This document shows positions 45,044 to 56,021 of a stretch of 64,000 nt of DNA, piece by piece. The notes under the pieces were generated by a model. The model saw nothing but the letters and a program-made list of their open reading frames with translations. It had not been told where the DNA came from and did no database searches. The stretch spans positions 45,798,001 through 45,862,000 of the forward strand of contig CP142456.1 of assembly GCA_038049695.1 (NCBI GenBank). The letters run 5' to 3'. How positions within the stretch are numbered: the first letter of the stretch is position 1; each line of letters opens with the position of its first letter. A program made the translations under genes and the position numbers. The DNA comes from Cinnamomum chago. Lineage: Eukaryota > Streptophyta > Magnoliopsida > Laurales > Lauraceae.

Positions 45044-46919
45044 ATATAAGACTTTATTTATTCATTGCTTATGGTAAAGAACATTTTACAATGTGCTAAA
45101 AAATGAAATACCCCTTCCCCATATATGTCACTGGTCACTGATAATATTTTTTCAGATGTTCTGCATTCCACGGATGAGGTAGGACTTTTCCCTCCGAATC
45201 CTGAATCCTGTAAGTGCCAGGTCTCACCACCTCCGTTATGAGATAAGGGCCTTCCCAATTCGGGCCTACCTTGCCTTCCCGAGAATCCTTGGTGGCGAGG
45301 ATGACCTTTTTTAGGACTAGATCTCCAAGCTGGAGGGGGCGAGGCTTTACCCTTGAGTTATAGTGTTTGGCCATGCGCCGCTTGTACTCAGCATTGCGGA
45401 TGTTGGCCATTTCCCTCGCTTCATCCACCAAATCAAGGTTGACGCGCAGCCCCTCCTCATTTGTGTTTGGGTCATGGTGCTGGACTCTCATAGAGTGGAC
45501 CCCAATCTCAACTGGGATGACTGCCTCAGTCCCAAAGGCGAGAGAGAAAGGGGTTTCCCCGGTTGGAGCTCTTGGCGTGGTCCGATATGCCCACAATACC
45601 CCGGGAAGCTCATCCACCCAAAGGCCCTTTGCTCTTTCGAGCCTTGTCTTCAAATTTCGCAGGACTGTTCGCACCATGACCTCCGCCTGCCCGTTTGCCT
45701 GTGGATGCGCCGGGCTGGAGTGGGGCTACTTGATCTGAAGGTCGGAGCAAAACGAGTTGAAGAGCTTGTTATCAAATTGCTTTGCGTTGTCACTGACGAT
45801 GGCATGTGGGATCCCAAAGCGGCAGATTATGCTTTTCCAGACAAAGTCCTTTACTTTGGAGTCTGTGATCCTTGCCAAGGGTTCCGCCTCCGCCCACTTC
45901 GTGAAGTAGTCGATGGCGACCACTATGAATTTACATTGCCCTTTGCCCAATGGAAGGGGGCCTAGGATGTCGATCCCCCACTTGGAGAAAGGCCATGGGC
46001 TCATAATGATAGTGAGTTCCTCTGGTGGCTGCCTTGGCACAGTGGCAAAGCGCTGACACTTGTCACACTTCCTGGCAAATTCTTTGGCATCCGCAAGCAT
46101 GCTGGGCCAAAAGAAGCCTTGCCGGAGTGTTTTGTGAGCGAGGGAACGCCCTCCTGAGTGGTTCCCACAAATTCCCTCGTGGATTTCTCGTAGGGCATAA
46201 TCAGCTTCTTCGGGAGAGAGGCACCTCAACAAGGGTAACGAGTAGCCTTTCTTGTAGAGGACATCCTGCAAGAGCGTGAACTTGGAAGCTCTCATCCTCA
46301 GCTTCCTCGCCTCGAGGGGGTCCTCTGGCAATGTACCCTCTTGGAGGTACGCCCTTATCAGGGCCATCCAACTTGTTTCAGTTGCAGCACAGTTGATGTT
46401 TACAACGCTTTCATTCGTCTGACTTGGTTCGAGTTGGTGCCCAAGAAATGTTGGTTCGCCTGGTGAGGTCTCGAAGGACGAGGCGAGCCTGGCAAGTGTA
46501 TCCGCAGCAACGTTACTTTCCCGGGGGATATGACTGATTTGGAAGTGCTGGAATTGCGGGATCAACTTTTTCACTAGGCTGAGGTAGTCCTGCATTCTGG
46601 TTTCCTTTGCTTCAAACTCGCCCTTGACCTGATTTACTATCAGCTGAGAGTCGCTGTAAGCGATGAGGTGTTGGGCGTTCATTTCCAATTCCAGCTTCAA
46701 ACCAGAGAGGAGTGCCTCGTACTCAGCCTCATTGTTGGAGGCTGGAAAGTAAAACTTTACTGCACACTTGAGGGGTGTGCCATCAGGGCTGATTAATACA
46801 AGACCCGCTCCACTTCCATTGCTGGTCGCGGAACCGTCAACATAGAGCTTCCATAGTAGTGTTGAGAGATTCTGGGCATCAGGATGAGAAGCAGGAAGCA
46901 ACGGGGGGCCCGAAGTAGA

Positions 46920-47230
46920 TTTCGCTTGGGCGCCCAGGGCTGCTGGAGATGCCTGGGCGCCCATGACTGCTGAGGAGGCTTGGGCGCCGAGGGAAGATGG
47001 AGAGGCCTGGGCGCCCAAGGCTTGGGCGCCCAGGGTTTGGGCGCCGAGGGAAGATGGAGAGGCCTGGGCGCCCAAGGCTTGGGCGCCCAGGGTTGCTGGA
47101 GAGGCCTGGGCGCCCAAGGCTTGGGCGCCCAGGGGTGCTGGAGATCCTTGGGCGCCCCGGGCCAGGGATGCCTGGGCGCCCAGGGCTGTCTGGTCTTCCG
47201 CGGAGGCTCGGAGATCTGGAGTTGTGTGGG
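46920..47230. repeat. TGGGCGCCCA palindrome array in the spacer between the two RNase H domains
   Basis: More than a dozen copies of a decamer centred on GGGCGCCC, spaced 12-40 bp apart. In the minus-strand frame they encode LGAQA/GAQAS units between RNase H and the second RNase H, where other Tat elements have a short linker. Because the unit is self-complementary, the + strand reads as AWAPRA-type repeats. Confidence 0.9.
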
Positions 47231-50200
47231 CGCCCTCTTGGTTGTCCTCTTCTGGCGGAGACTCACCTTGTGTGGGCGAGGCTAGTTTTTCCGTCTCTGC
47301 ATGTGTAGACTCAGCTACAAAGTCTGCCAATGCTTGCGCTTTGATGGCGGACCTTGGCTGATACTGGACGTCAAACTCCCCCAGCTCTACTGCCCATTTG
47401 ACGAGCCTCCCGGATACATCCGGCTTTCCCAGTACTCTCTTCAGAGGTTGATCAGTAATAACCACAATGGTGTGACTCTGGAAATAATGATGCAGTCGCC
47501 TTGCTGTCGTAATAAGGGCGAGCGCCAGTTTTTCCAGCTCCGTGTATCTGGACTCTGCCCCTCGGTATGCTCTGCTTACATAGTAAATGGGCTTCTGCAC
47601 TCCATCATGATCTCTGATGAGGACAGAGCTGACTGCTGAGGGAGAAGCAGAGAGGTACAAATACAACACCTCTCCTGGTGCAGCATGTGAAAGAAGGGGG
47701 GGAGTGGCCAAGTAGGCTTTAAGCTTCTGGAAGGCCTCCTCCGCCTCTGGCCCCCAGTCAAAAGCCTTCCTGAGGATTTTAAAGAAAGGCAAGCACTTGT
47801 CTGCAGATTTGGAGACAAATCGGCTAAGTGCTGCCACCCTTCCATTGAGGCGCTGCAGCTCCTTGGTGGAGGCGGGCGACTTCATGTCCAATATAGCCTT
47901 GATTTTGTCGGGATTCGCCTCTATCCCCCTTTGATTGACCATGAAGCCCAAGAATTTTCCGGACCCCACTCCGAAGGCACACTTCTCGGGATTTAACTTC
48001 ATATGATAGAGCCTGAGAACACTGAAGGTTTCTTGGAGATGATTGATGTGATCTGTGGCGGCAAGGCTCTTCACCAGCATGTCGTCCACATAAACCTCCA
48101 TGGTACGGCCAATCTGAGAGTGAAACATTTTATTCACCAGGCGTTGGTAGGTGGCCCCTGCATTCTTCAGTCCGAAAGGCATGACCCTATAGCAATAGGT
48201 TCCTTTCGGGGTGATGAATGACGTCTTCTCTTGGTCTGGGGGATGCATGTTAATCTGATTGTACCCAGAGTAAGCATCCAAGAAGGAGAGAAGTTCGTGA
48301 CCTGCCGTGGCGTCGATGAGGAGGTCGATCCTAGGTAACGGGAAGCAGTCCTTTGGGCATGCCTTGTTAAGGTCAGTGAAGTCGACGCACAGGCGCCACT
48401 TCCCATTGGATTTCGTCACCATCACAACATTAGAGAGCCATTCGGGGTATGCTACCTCCCTTACAGCTCCATTGTCTATCAGCTTCCCGACCTCCTTGTC
48501 CATTGCTCGGGCCCTCTCAGTGGAGGCACCCCTCAGCTTTTGTCGGACAGGCTTGTGCTGGGGGTCGACATTGAGGCGATGAATGGCGATTTTGGGATCA
48601 ATCCCTTCCAGATCTGCATGTGACCATGCAAAGACGTCCATGTTGTTCTTCAGGAAGTTGGTCAAGCGACGGACCAGGTCTTCAGGGAGAGAGGAGCCAA
48701 TGTACACTTTCCTATCAGGGAGGTCTTCATTTAAGACCACAGTGGTGAGTGCTTCAACTGGTTCTCCCCTCTCAATGGTGGAGTCATCCCTTGGATCAAG
48801 GGTCTCGATCTGTAATGCTTCCTTCTGCTTTTTATCTTTTACTGAGGAGACGTAGCATTCTCTGGCAGCCAATTGGTTTCCCCTGATTTCTCCGATTCCA
48901 TTAGGGGTTGGAAAGCGGATAATGAGGTGATAGGTGGAGGGAACAGCCCTTAACGTATTGAGGGCAGGTCGGCCCAGTATGACGTTGTAAGCTGACGGGC
49001 AGTCAAGCACCAGGAAGTCGACCATGATTGTGGAGCTTCGGGGTGCCACTCCGGCGGTGACTGGGAGCTTAATCGCTCCCAGGGGGTACACCTTCTCTCC
49101 TGAGAAACCAATAAGAGGTGACTTGACAGGTCGGAACTTTTCCCTACCTAGGCTCAACTTGTCATATGCGCCTGCATACAATATGTCGGCGGAGCTGCCA
49201 CTGTCTACCAGGATCCTATGCACCTGGAAATTGGCGATGGTCAAGGATATTACCAATGGGTCGTCGTGGGGGAGCTGCACTCCTTCCAGGTCCCTATCTG
49301 AGAATGATATGACCTCGCCATCTCCTTGTCGGGACACTTTAGACGGACGTGCTTCCTCAGTATGCCTGGCCTTTCTGGAGTGGGCCTTCATTGCTGAGAG
49401 CGATTCCGCAGATCCTCCGGAGATAGTGTGAATTTCTCCGAAGGGCTGCTGATTCTCTTGATGACGAGGTGGTGATGGTGCTTGAGCTCTCCCAGCAACA
49501 TATTGGCGCAGATGCCCGCGCTGGATGAGGTCCTCGATCTGCTTCTTTAGCTCGTAGCAGTCGTCGGTATCATGGCCATGGTCGCGATGAAAGCGACAAT
49601 ATTTGTTAGGATTCCTGCGGTTTGGGGGAGACTTCATTTTCCCCGGCCATTTAACCGCAGGATCATCTTGGATCTGCAACAAGATGTGTCCGACGGAGGC
49701 ACTGAGGGGGGTGAAGGCATGCCTCTCCCTCTGAGGAGCTGGACCAAGCCTCTCTCTAGCTGGTACCCTCTCCGTTCTGCTTCTCTTGTTGCTGCTGTTC
49801 TCCTTCCTGTCCTCTCTGTCTCGCTCCTTCCCCTTGCCTTCTGATCTGGAGGACTCTCCTCGCCTAGCTCTGGTGATGTCCTCCGCATTCATGTACTTCT
49901 GGGCTTTTGCCAGCAGTTCAGGAAAGTTCTTTGGCGGGCGCTTCATCACCGAGAATAGGAAGCTCGAAGAACGGAGGCCTCCAATGAAGGCTGTCATGGA
50001 GACCTTGTCATCTGGCTCTTCGACTTGGAGTACCTCCTCGTTAAAACGAGTGAGATAGCTCCTGAGGCTTTCGTTCTTGTCCTGCTTGATGCTAAGCAGG
50101 TGTGTGGCGGGCTTTTGGTGACGACGTCCTCCGATGAAGTGAGATACAAATGACTTACTTAATTCTGCAAAGGTGGCAATGGAGGTTGGGGCGAGACTGG

Positions 50201-50739
50201 AGAACCACTGCCTTCCTGAACCCTTCAACGTAGTTGGAAATGCTCTACACATGATTTCGTCAGGGACGTTGTGTAGTTGCATTAGGGTTTTGTACGTTTC
50301 CAAGTGATCCAACGGGTCCTTGGTCCCATCAAAAATCTCCATGGTCGGCATTTTGAATTTTCTGGGGAGGGGGTAGTCTGCCACGGAGGGTTTGAATGGT
50401 GTATCCGTTCGTTGTACCAGATAGTCAATGGATTCTGGTACCTGTGCCTTCATGGCATTGAAGACATTGCCTATCTGATCTTGCATCTTTTTGAACTTCT
50501 CATCCCAAAGGTTGGGGGCTTCTTTGGATTGACCTTGGAACTGGCTCTCGTCCTCCAGGCTGTAATTTCCACTTCCCATCTCCTGGAAATCAGGATCCTC
50601 ATGATTGGAAGCAGAGGGAGGAGGTGGAAGTCCACCGCGATTTGACCCACCTGGGGGAGGGGGTACGTCAAGATGAGCGCGGCCTTCAGGATCAACCAGG
50701 AGTCTTCCGTGCGGGACGACCGGCGGAGCTCCAGCAGAC

Positions 50740-50950
50740 GTCTCCTGGGCGTGGGCGCCTTGATGACGGGCGCCCAGGGCGCCATGAGGATGGGCGCCCA
50801 GGGTCTGGGCGCCCAGAGGTTGGGCGCCCAGCTGCAGTCTTCGACCCTGGGCGCCCAGGGGTTGGGCGCCCAGGTGATGGCGGCCTCGGTTGGCGCCTCG
50901 GCCCCGGGCACCGTGTGGACGGGCGCCCGGGTGAGGTGCCCCTCTGCGTG
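50740..50950. repeat. TGGGCGCCCA palindrome array in the gag N-terminus
   Basis: About ten GGGCGCCC-type units in roughly 200 bp encode LGAQPLGAQ and GAHPHGAL in gag. It is the same unit as the array 3.5 kb away at 46920-47230 and in the antisense gene. Confidence 0.9.
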
Positions 50951-51221
50951 GAGCTATCGGTTGTTCCGAGAGTGGTGCTTCCTGCGGCCCCGCACCTAGC
51001 GCTCCTCCCTGACTCGCCAGCATGAGCTGCAGTATTTGTTGGTTTTGAGTTACCAACTGCTGCATGGTCTCCAGCATCTGCTGGGGAGAGGGAGCGGGAG
51101 CATTCGGTGTAGGGTTGGTCGGTGGAGGATTACCCTCGCCCTCGCGCGAGGGGTTATTATCTTGTCGCCTTGTTGACCTGGTGATAGGCATGGCTTTTTG
51201 AAAAAAGGAAATTCTTTTCGT

Positions 51222-51239
51222 TCTCCACAGACGGCGCCA
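51222..51239 (-). other. Primer binding site of the Tat element
   Basis: The minus strand reads TGGCGCCGTCTGTGGAG three bases after the 5' LTR. TGGCGCCGT is the common start of Tat/Athila primer sites, which pair with the 3' end of an aspartate-type tRNA. Confidence 0.8.
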
Positions 51240-51242
51240 AAC

Positions 51243-51777
51243 TGATGATGCCAAAAAGCGGTTTCGGGCACCACCGGTCGAGTGATATGTAATAAATGTG
51301 AAAGTTAATGAAGAGAGAGAGTTTATAGTGGTTCGGTCTGGATGACCTACGTCCACTTCAAGTGATTGCTTTATTGCTCTGGGGAGGAGATTACAAAGTA
51401 GTCAGATACAATAATGATGTGTAGAATTCGAGAGATGCCCTTTCCTTTGCTAGGACTCCTCTTATACTCTTTCTCCAACGGATGGGAAGAGTCTCCAGGG
51501 ATCTCCAATGATGTACGCTCCAGTCTGGTGGAGTCTTCCGAACTCTCCTCAACAGATGAGCAGATTAGATTTCCTCCGCGGGAATTGGTAAAAGCAGGTA
51601 GGTGAAACGACATGATGACTTCTTCCTTCAGTGGATCCGGACCCGGCCCCTAACGAGTAGATGACAACCCGGGCTCACAATGGACTAAGGTCAGTTTGAC
51701 CTGACCAATTATCGTGGACCGGGCCACTTGGGCCTAACCTGCCACTACGGACCGAGTCATTTGGGCCTGACCCATCA
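51243..51777 (-). repeat. Right LTR (5' LTR) of the Tat element
   Basis: 535 bp, identical by eye to the left LTR. Followed by AAAAA and the continuation of the Ogre-like LTR. Confidence 0.95.
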
Positions 51778-52914
51778 AAAAATAAGAAAGAAAAGAAAAT
51801 GAAGATGTGCAGGTGGGTAAGGGCACAATAGGTATGTAGTGAAAAAGAAGCAGGAGGGAGAGAAAGAAGAGAAAAAAAGAAAAAAGAAAGAAGGGTTCTT
51901 AGTGCAGGGAAAGGGGAAGAAGAGAGGGAGAGAGAAAGAAAGAAAAGGAGAGGTACTAGTGTGGGAGATGCAATGCAAAGAGAGGTGGGGAGGCTCCTAC
52001 CTGGTTCGGAGTCCAGCGGCGAGGGGGAAACGCGATCCGCATGAGGAAGACGCTGGCGGAGAGAAGCTCTGCACGTGGAGTGGCTTGCAGATGAGGAAGA
52101 AGAAGTGGGCGACGATCTGGTTCAGGAGTCAGGCTGCGAGAAAGACGACGAGGGATGGTGCTGGGACAATGAGATGAAGATGAAGGAGGGTGGAGACGGA
52201 GAAGATGAGAAGGAGAGGGGAGGTGAGGGGCGACAGAAGAAAGTTGGAGATGAGGTGGTGGGGATCTGCGTGGGCTTCTCTGCTGCAATGGATAGATGAG
52301 GGGAGATAGTGTGATGGAGGGGGGATGAAGATGGTGATGATATGGATCTGGGGTAGCTGTTCTGCGCAGGGGAAGAGGATCGAGAGGGATGGTGATGTGG
52401 TGACGGGGCTGTGAGATGGAGATGATGAGAAGGAGAGGGGATCATCCGTAAGAGATCTGGGATCTGCGCATGTATGGGATGAGGAGAGCCAGAGATCGAG
52501 ATCAGGAAGTTTGGGATCGAGAGGGGAAGAGAGATATCAGGGGCGATGGAGAGATCAGGAGCGAGAGATAGAGACGAGGGAGAGTTCTAGCGTAGGAGGG
52601 AGTGGGAGAGATAGAGATATCAGAGGGGAGGGGAGAGTCCAGATCTCGTGGACTCTCCTCTCCCATGCAGGTGATGGGCCAGGCAGGCCAGGTCGGGTCT
52701 GGGTCGAGTTTAGGTTGGGCTTCAAGTTTGATTCAGATTAGATGGGTTTGGGCTTGGTTTTAATGGGTTGGATCAGGTCAGGGTTAGGTTTGGGTTTCGC
52801 TTGGTTTGGATTGGTTTTGGCTCGGGTTTGGACCAAAGGAATTGGTTCGGGCTCAGAAGGTGGGGTTTGATGGAGTTTGGTCAGGTTATCATCGTCGGGG
52901 CCTAGGCTTCGTAG

Positions 52915-53215
52915 ATTTTGATCCGCTTGCCGGATTTCGACGTTCTACACATCAGCGGAAAGTTCTCCGCGTATAGGTCACGATGAACCAATTTTCAAGG
53001 TGATCGGAGGTCTAGAAATGATAAGTGATTTTTTAGGAGGGCGCCTTTGGAGTATGGGACCCACTGTTATGATTTTTCGATCCGCCCGTCGGATCTCAGA
53101 GTTCTACATATGGATGGAAAGTCGTTGACGAGCAGATCGTAATAAACTAACTTCCTGGGTGATCGGGGGTCCAGAAATGATAGGTGACCTTTCACTCGGG
53201 ACCTAATCGTGACAC
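52915..53215. repeat. Diverged tandem repeat, about 145-bp unit, near the outer end of the Ogre-like LTR
   Basis: Two copies share TTCGATCCGC, CGGAT, GTTCTACA, GGAAAGT, TGATCGG and CCAGAAATGATA-like words. In the minus orientation they sit a few hundred bp into the LTR, the U3 side, where repeated promoter elements are common. Confidence 0.7.
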
Positions 53216-54263
53216 CATTAAATAGGGTGGATTGAATTACCCCTCATAGGGTGCCAAAATGAAGTGCCTACGCTACATATCGTCGAAAAGCTCTCGGTAA
53301 GTAGAATCTTTTGGTCTATACATCACAATAATCAAAGGTCAGGAAAAGGTAGGGATATCTAGATCAACGATCCTAGCCTCCTAATTCATGCTAATCATAT
53401 CGTACTTAGGCAAACTAAGTGTAATATCTTTAGGAACAACCTGAGTGTGTTCTATGTAGTTTGGAAGGGGCTTCGATAGTGTTGTAGTCCATCCCTTATT
53501 TGAATAGTGGGTTGAACTCGAGATCCAGATGCGATTCGGCCTTTTCTCTCACGAATTTCTATAGATCGTCGAACTAAGTCTAAAATCATCAACAAGCATT
53601 TTCATTGTCATTAATTAATTTGAATTATGCCATTAACCATTCAATTATGGGTGAAATGGGGGCATCGTTATATATAAAAAGTGTTTAAGGCTATCATTGG
53701 GGGCCAAAATGAGGTGTCTACACTCAGGTCCAGACATTGTCTTTCCCGAGACGAAGCTCGAGGAGGTCGTCAGTGAACCACAACATTTAGTTGAGTGGCA
53801 TGCCGATGATTTCGTCTAGACTTTCGTTTGCTCGAGTTGCGACACATTTTGGGGATTATAGTGAACCATTCTTTTAGGTTGTATTGGCCTTTGTTGGCCC
53901 CTATTTTTGGGAATGTTAATCAAATGATCTTTTGTATAAACTTTAACATTTCCTTGGGAAAGCACTAATGATCATTGCTCATTCTGATACTTTGTTTATA
54001 CATGTGTTATCGTCTTATGACTAAAGTTGGATTGAATGTTTGATTTACTACACGCTTCCGCACTTAGATGAAATTTTTATGTGATTGTAATATCTTCACC
54101 ACGGACACCTAAGGGAAATCACGTGCACGGGTAGTATCTTATTCTTTATCAACCTGTGTACGCATTGTATGTTTATGGCATCATCATTCCATCTATTCCA
54201 TCATCTTTACTTGTCCCAATCCCGGATTAGGTTGGTAGCCCGGTCCGGGGTCACGACAAATAG

Positions 54264-56021
54264 TCACAAAAGGGTTTAATAATGATGGAAGGATGGTAGG
54301 AAACCATTGGAAGCCTTCAGAAGTGTTTTAGAGGTGATTGAACGCAAAAAATGGAAAACCTAAAACTTTTGGTTCGTTTGCCCGGTCAACCTGGCCTCGT
54401 GCCTGGTCGACCGGGCACCTGCAGACCGGTTGACCGAACCTTCTGGTTGGTCGACCGGGGACACTGGTACAAGGATGCAGAATTTCAGTTTTTCCATTTC
54501 TGGGTCTATGTTGGCGTCCTATTTTTCTAGCATTGTTTAGCAGCCTGGTTTTGTGATTTGTATGGTTATATGAGATACTAACATTCAGGTTATCTTATCC
54601 ACTCCATATGGCCCACAAGTCTTTTACTTTTTTTATTTATGGTTAATGGTTTATTTTGGGCAACTTGTAAAGGGCATGATGGTTTCCTTAGTTTTCCGTG
54701 AAAGGGCAAGGCATGGTGAATTTCCCTATAGCCCTTTTATTTTCATGTTTAGATTACCATGTGAGTCTCATTGTTGAGACATAGGAATTTATGTAATTTT
54801 CTAAATTTGTAAATTTCGGCGATGTCCGAGACGAAGAAGGAAAGTGAAGTTGGACCACTAATAAAAAAGTTTGTAGATTAACCAAAAGCATTTTGGAGAT
54901 GCCCAAAGAGTTTGAGGACTCCCAAATTTTTGGAAAGTCTAGATGTCCAAGAAGTCTGTTCCGCCTAGGCCTTGTGGAAGAGAGGACTAGTTTCTATTTT
55001 TGCACTTTTTATTTATGAATGCTTGCTTTTTATATAATGTTTCCAAATCTAATCCAAACATAGTAGTTTCCAAAATTGGTCAATTCAATTTAATTTTTGG
55101 AAAGAGCTCTAATTAGTGTTGGTGGACCCCTGATATGGACCCATTGGTAACACTAGTCTTGGAAATTGGACTTTCGTTAAAATAACTTGACTTGGAACCA
55201 ATCATGAGATGAATTGATGTTTATATATGTGGGCCCATATACCTATAAGGAAATCCTCAATTCTAAAATATTAAGTAGGAGCGGGGCATTTAAATTGAGA
55301 AATCCCCATGGTTTTCCATCATAGGTCCATTGTAAGGAAAGTATTAGCCTTGTGCCATCTTGAGAAGGGTCGTTCCCCACGGAAGGCTTTTATTTTTCTG
55401 GTTACTAGATATGGATCTCCTATGGATAGTGTCGGTGAGACGGGGTTGGTTCTATTCCCCAAGGAGGAGCTGCTCACAATGGTTGTCATGCAATACTAGT
55501 TGATGGGTCACACATAACTAAAATAGTGATGTAGTATCCCTAAGGATTTGCCTCATGTATTTTAGTTACCAAAGCCAATCAGGAGTCATACATTATTTGG
55601 TATGAGATACCAAGATGATAATGAATGATGGAGATCGTAGATAGTTAGTCTTAATCCTAATTTTGACCAACTTTGATCCGCACCAATCTAGGTGGTATTC
55701 ACACTCCCCAAGGAGGCATACCCCTAAGGGATTGGGATTCCGATGTATTCTGAATTTAGTGGTTATGAGGATTCCCACATAAATTTGGTAGAATACTAAG
55801 CCCTAATGTCATTTATATTCCTTGATTAAATATATGGTTATGCATTACAGTTTTTCAAGCACGAATTCGAACACTTTCAATTCACTTGCGACCATTCTCA
55901 ACCAAAATAAGTTGGTGGGATCCAACTATGTTGACTGGAAACGAAACCGGGATATGGTCCTGACTGCTTCAGGATATAAGTATGTCCTCACCAAACTCCC
56001 CCTTGATGAGCCCGGGCCGAA
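54264..56021 (+). mobile_element. Copia B, right visible piece (leader and gag start)
   Basis: Continues copia B after the Tekay-type solo LTR. It aligns with copia A from about 25975 to 27390 with an extra stretch around 54540-54830. It includes the conserved untranslated text CCCCATGGTTTTCC and GAGGAGCTGCTC, and a gag start (NTFNSLATILNQNKLVGSN, VDWKRNRDMVLTASGYKYVL, 55850-56000). It stops at 56021, where the minus-strand LTR begins; the rest of the element is not in the window. Broken fossil. Confidence 0.8.
54381..54461. repeat. Palindrome block, GGTCGACC type, in copia B
   Basis: CCCGGTCAACC, CTGGTCGACCGGG, ACCGGTTGACC and TTGGTCGACCGGGG lie in 80 bp, aligned with the copia A block at 26096-26173. 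Individual bases differ between the copies but the GTCGACC core is kept. Confidence 0.85.

Larger units (their letters stand above)
45135..51191 (-). pseudogene. Tat gag-protease-RT-RNase H-aRNase H-integrase polyprotein, nearly whole
   Basis: Start chosen at MPITRSTRRQ (51191), just after the primer site; a longer open frame runs back into the LTR. Domains from rough DNA positions: a GAQP/GAH-rich N-terminus (50950-50740); the gag core (50385-49860; GSGRQWFSSLAP); a zinc-knuckle-like CRFHRDHGHDTDDC (about 49580); and the aspartic protease LVDSGSSADILY (about 49200). RT follows (about 48540-47950; RLCVDFTDLNKACPKD, MPFGLKNAGATYQR, catalytic YVDDM), then RNase H (47690-47300; ITDQPLKRVL). A GAQA-rich spacer (47230-46910) leads to a second archaeal-type RNase H (46855-46480; DGSATSNGSGAGL, ASNNEAEYEALL). 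Integrase is 46180-45135 (CDKCQRFA, WGIDILGPLP, GPNWEGPY). About one break; otherwise whole. The dual RNase H is diagnostic for Tat. Confidence 0.92.
40758..51777 (-). mobile_element. Young Tat-lineage Ty3/gypsy element with antisense gene
   Basis: An 11,020-bp element with two 535-bp LTRs (TGATGATGCC to CCCATCA) that look identical by eye, flanked by AAAAA on both sides (a weak marker in an A-rich tract). On the minus strand it has a primer site, gag-protease-RT-RNase H-second RNase H-integrase and a polypurine tract. The second, archaeal-type RNase H marks the Tat lineage. About 3.8 kb between integrase and the 3' LTR holds an oppositely oriented gene (41711-44941). The coding region is nearly whole, with about one break. 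Its position inside the Ogre-like LTR and its identical LTRs make it probably the youngest insertion in the window. Confidence 0.93.
15029..53722 (-). mobile_element. Ogre/Tat-like Ty3/gypsy element hosting two younger elements
   Basis: Outer limits are set by the exact target duplication CTCAG (15024-15028 and 53723-53727) inside a Tekay LTR. Related LTR sequence lies at both ends. On the minus strand the order is right LTR, candidate primer site, a 995-codon frame (34866-37853), an integrase remnant (32745-33473) and a long non-coding interior down to the left LTR. On the minus strand the LTR starts TGTAGACACCTCATTTTGGC. An extra frame before gag and multi-kb LTRs are known Ogre features. 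I see no gag, protease or RT, so the element is a broken fossil. Insertions: copia A 24049-32707 and Tat 40758-51777. Confidence 0.75.
38174..53722 (-). repeat. Right LTR of the Ogre-like element, interrupted by the Tat element
   Basis: Two segments (38174-40757 and 51778-53722) form one LTR of about 4.5 kb once the Tat element and one copy of its target duplication are removed. It starts TGTCGGATG and ends GGTGTCTACA on +. The first segment repeats 15029 onward. The second contains GA-rich sequence and a diverged tandem repeat near its end. Confidence 0.8.
8367..54258 (+). mobile_element. Tekay-type solo LTR carrying two large insertions
   Basis: Three segments (8367-8900, 12978-15028, 53728-54258) join into one Tekay-type LTR of about 3.1 kb, TGTAAGACC to CACGACA. 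It is flanked by GATAG (8362-8366) and AATAG (54259-54263), a target duplication with one difference. The flanks reconstitute copia sequence: the same TTTGGATAGTCACAAAAGG join is seen uninterrupted in copia A near 25970. The first gap is filled by the solo LTR 8901-12972 and the second by the Ogre-like element 15029-53722. Confidence 0.85.

Noticed and set aside
46963-47361. Plus-strand frames rich in WAP, GAQG and RPGR repeats
   Set aside because: Shadows of the GAQA linker array on the opposite strand; the repeat is palindromic.
15029-53722. Reading the two outer LTRs and everything between as one giant 38.7-kb element
   Set aside because: About 19.7 kb of it is two younger elements with their own LTRs and target duplications; the host element is about 19 kb.
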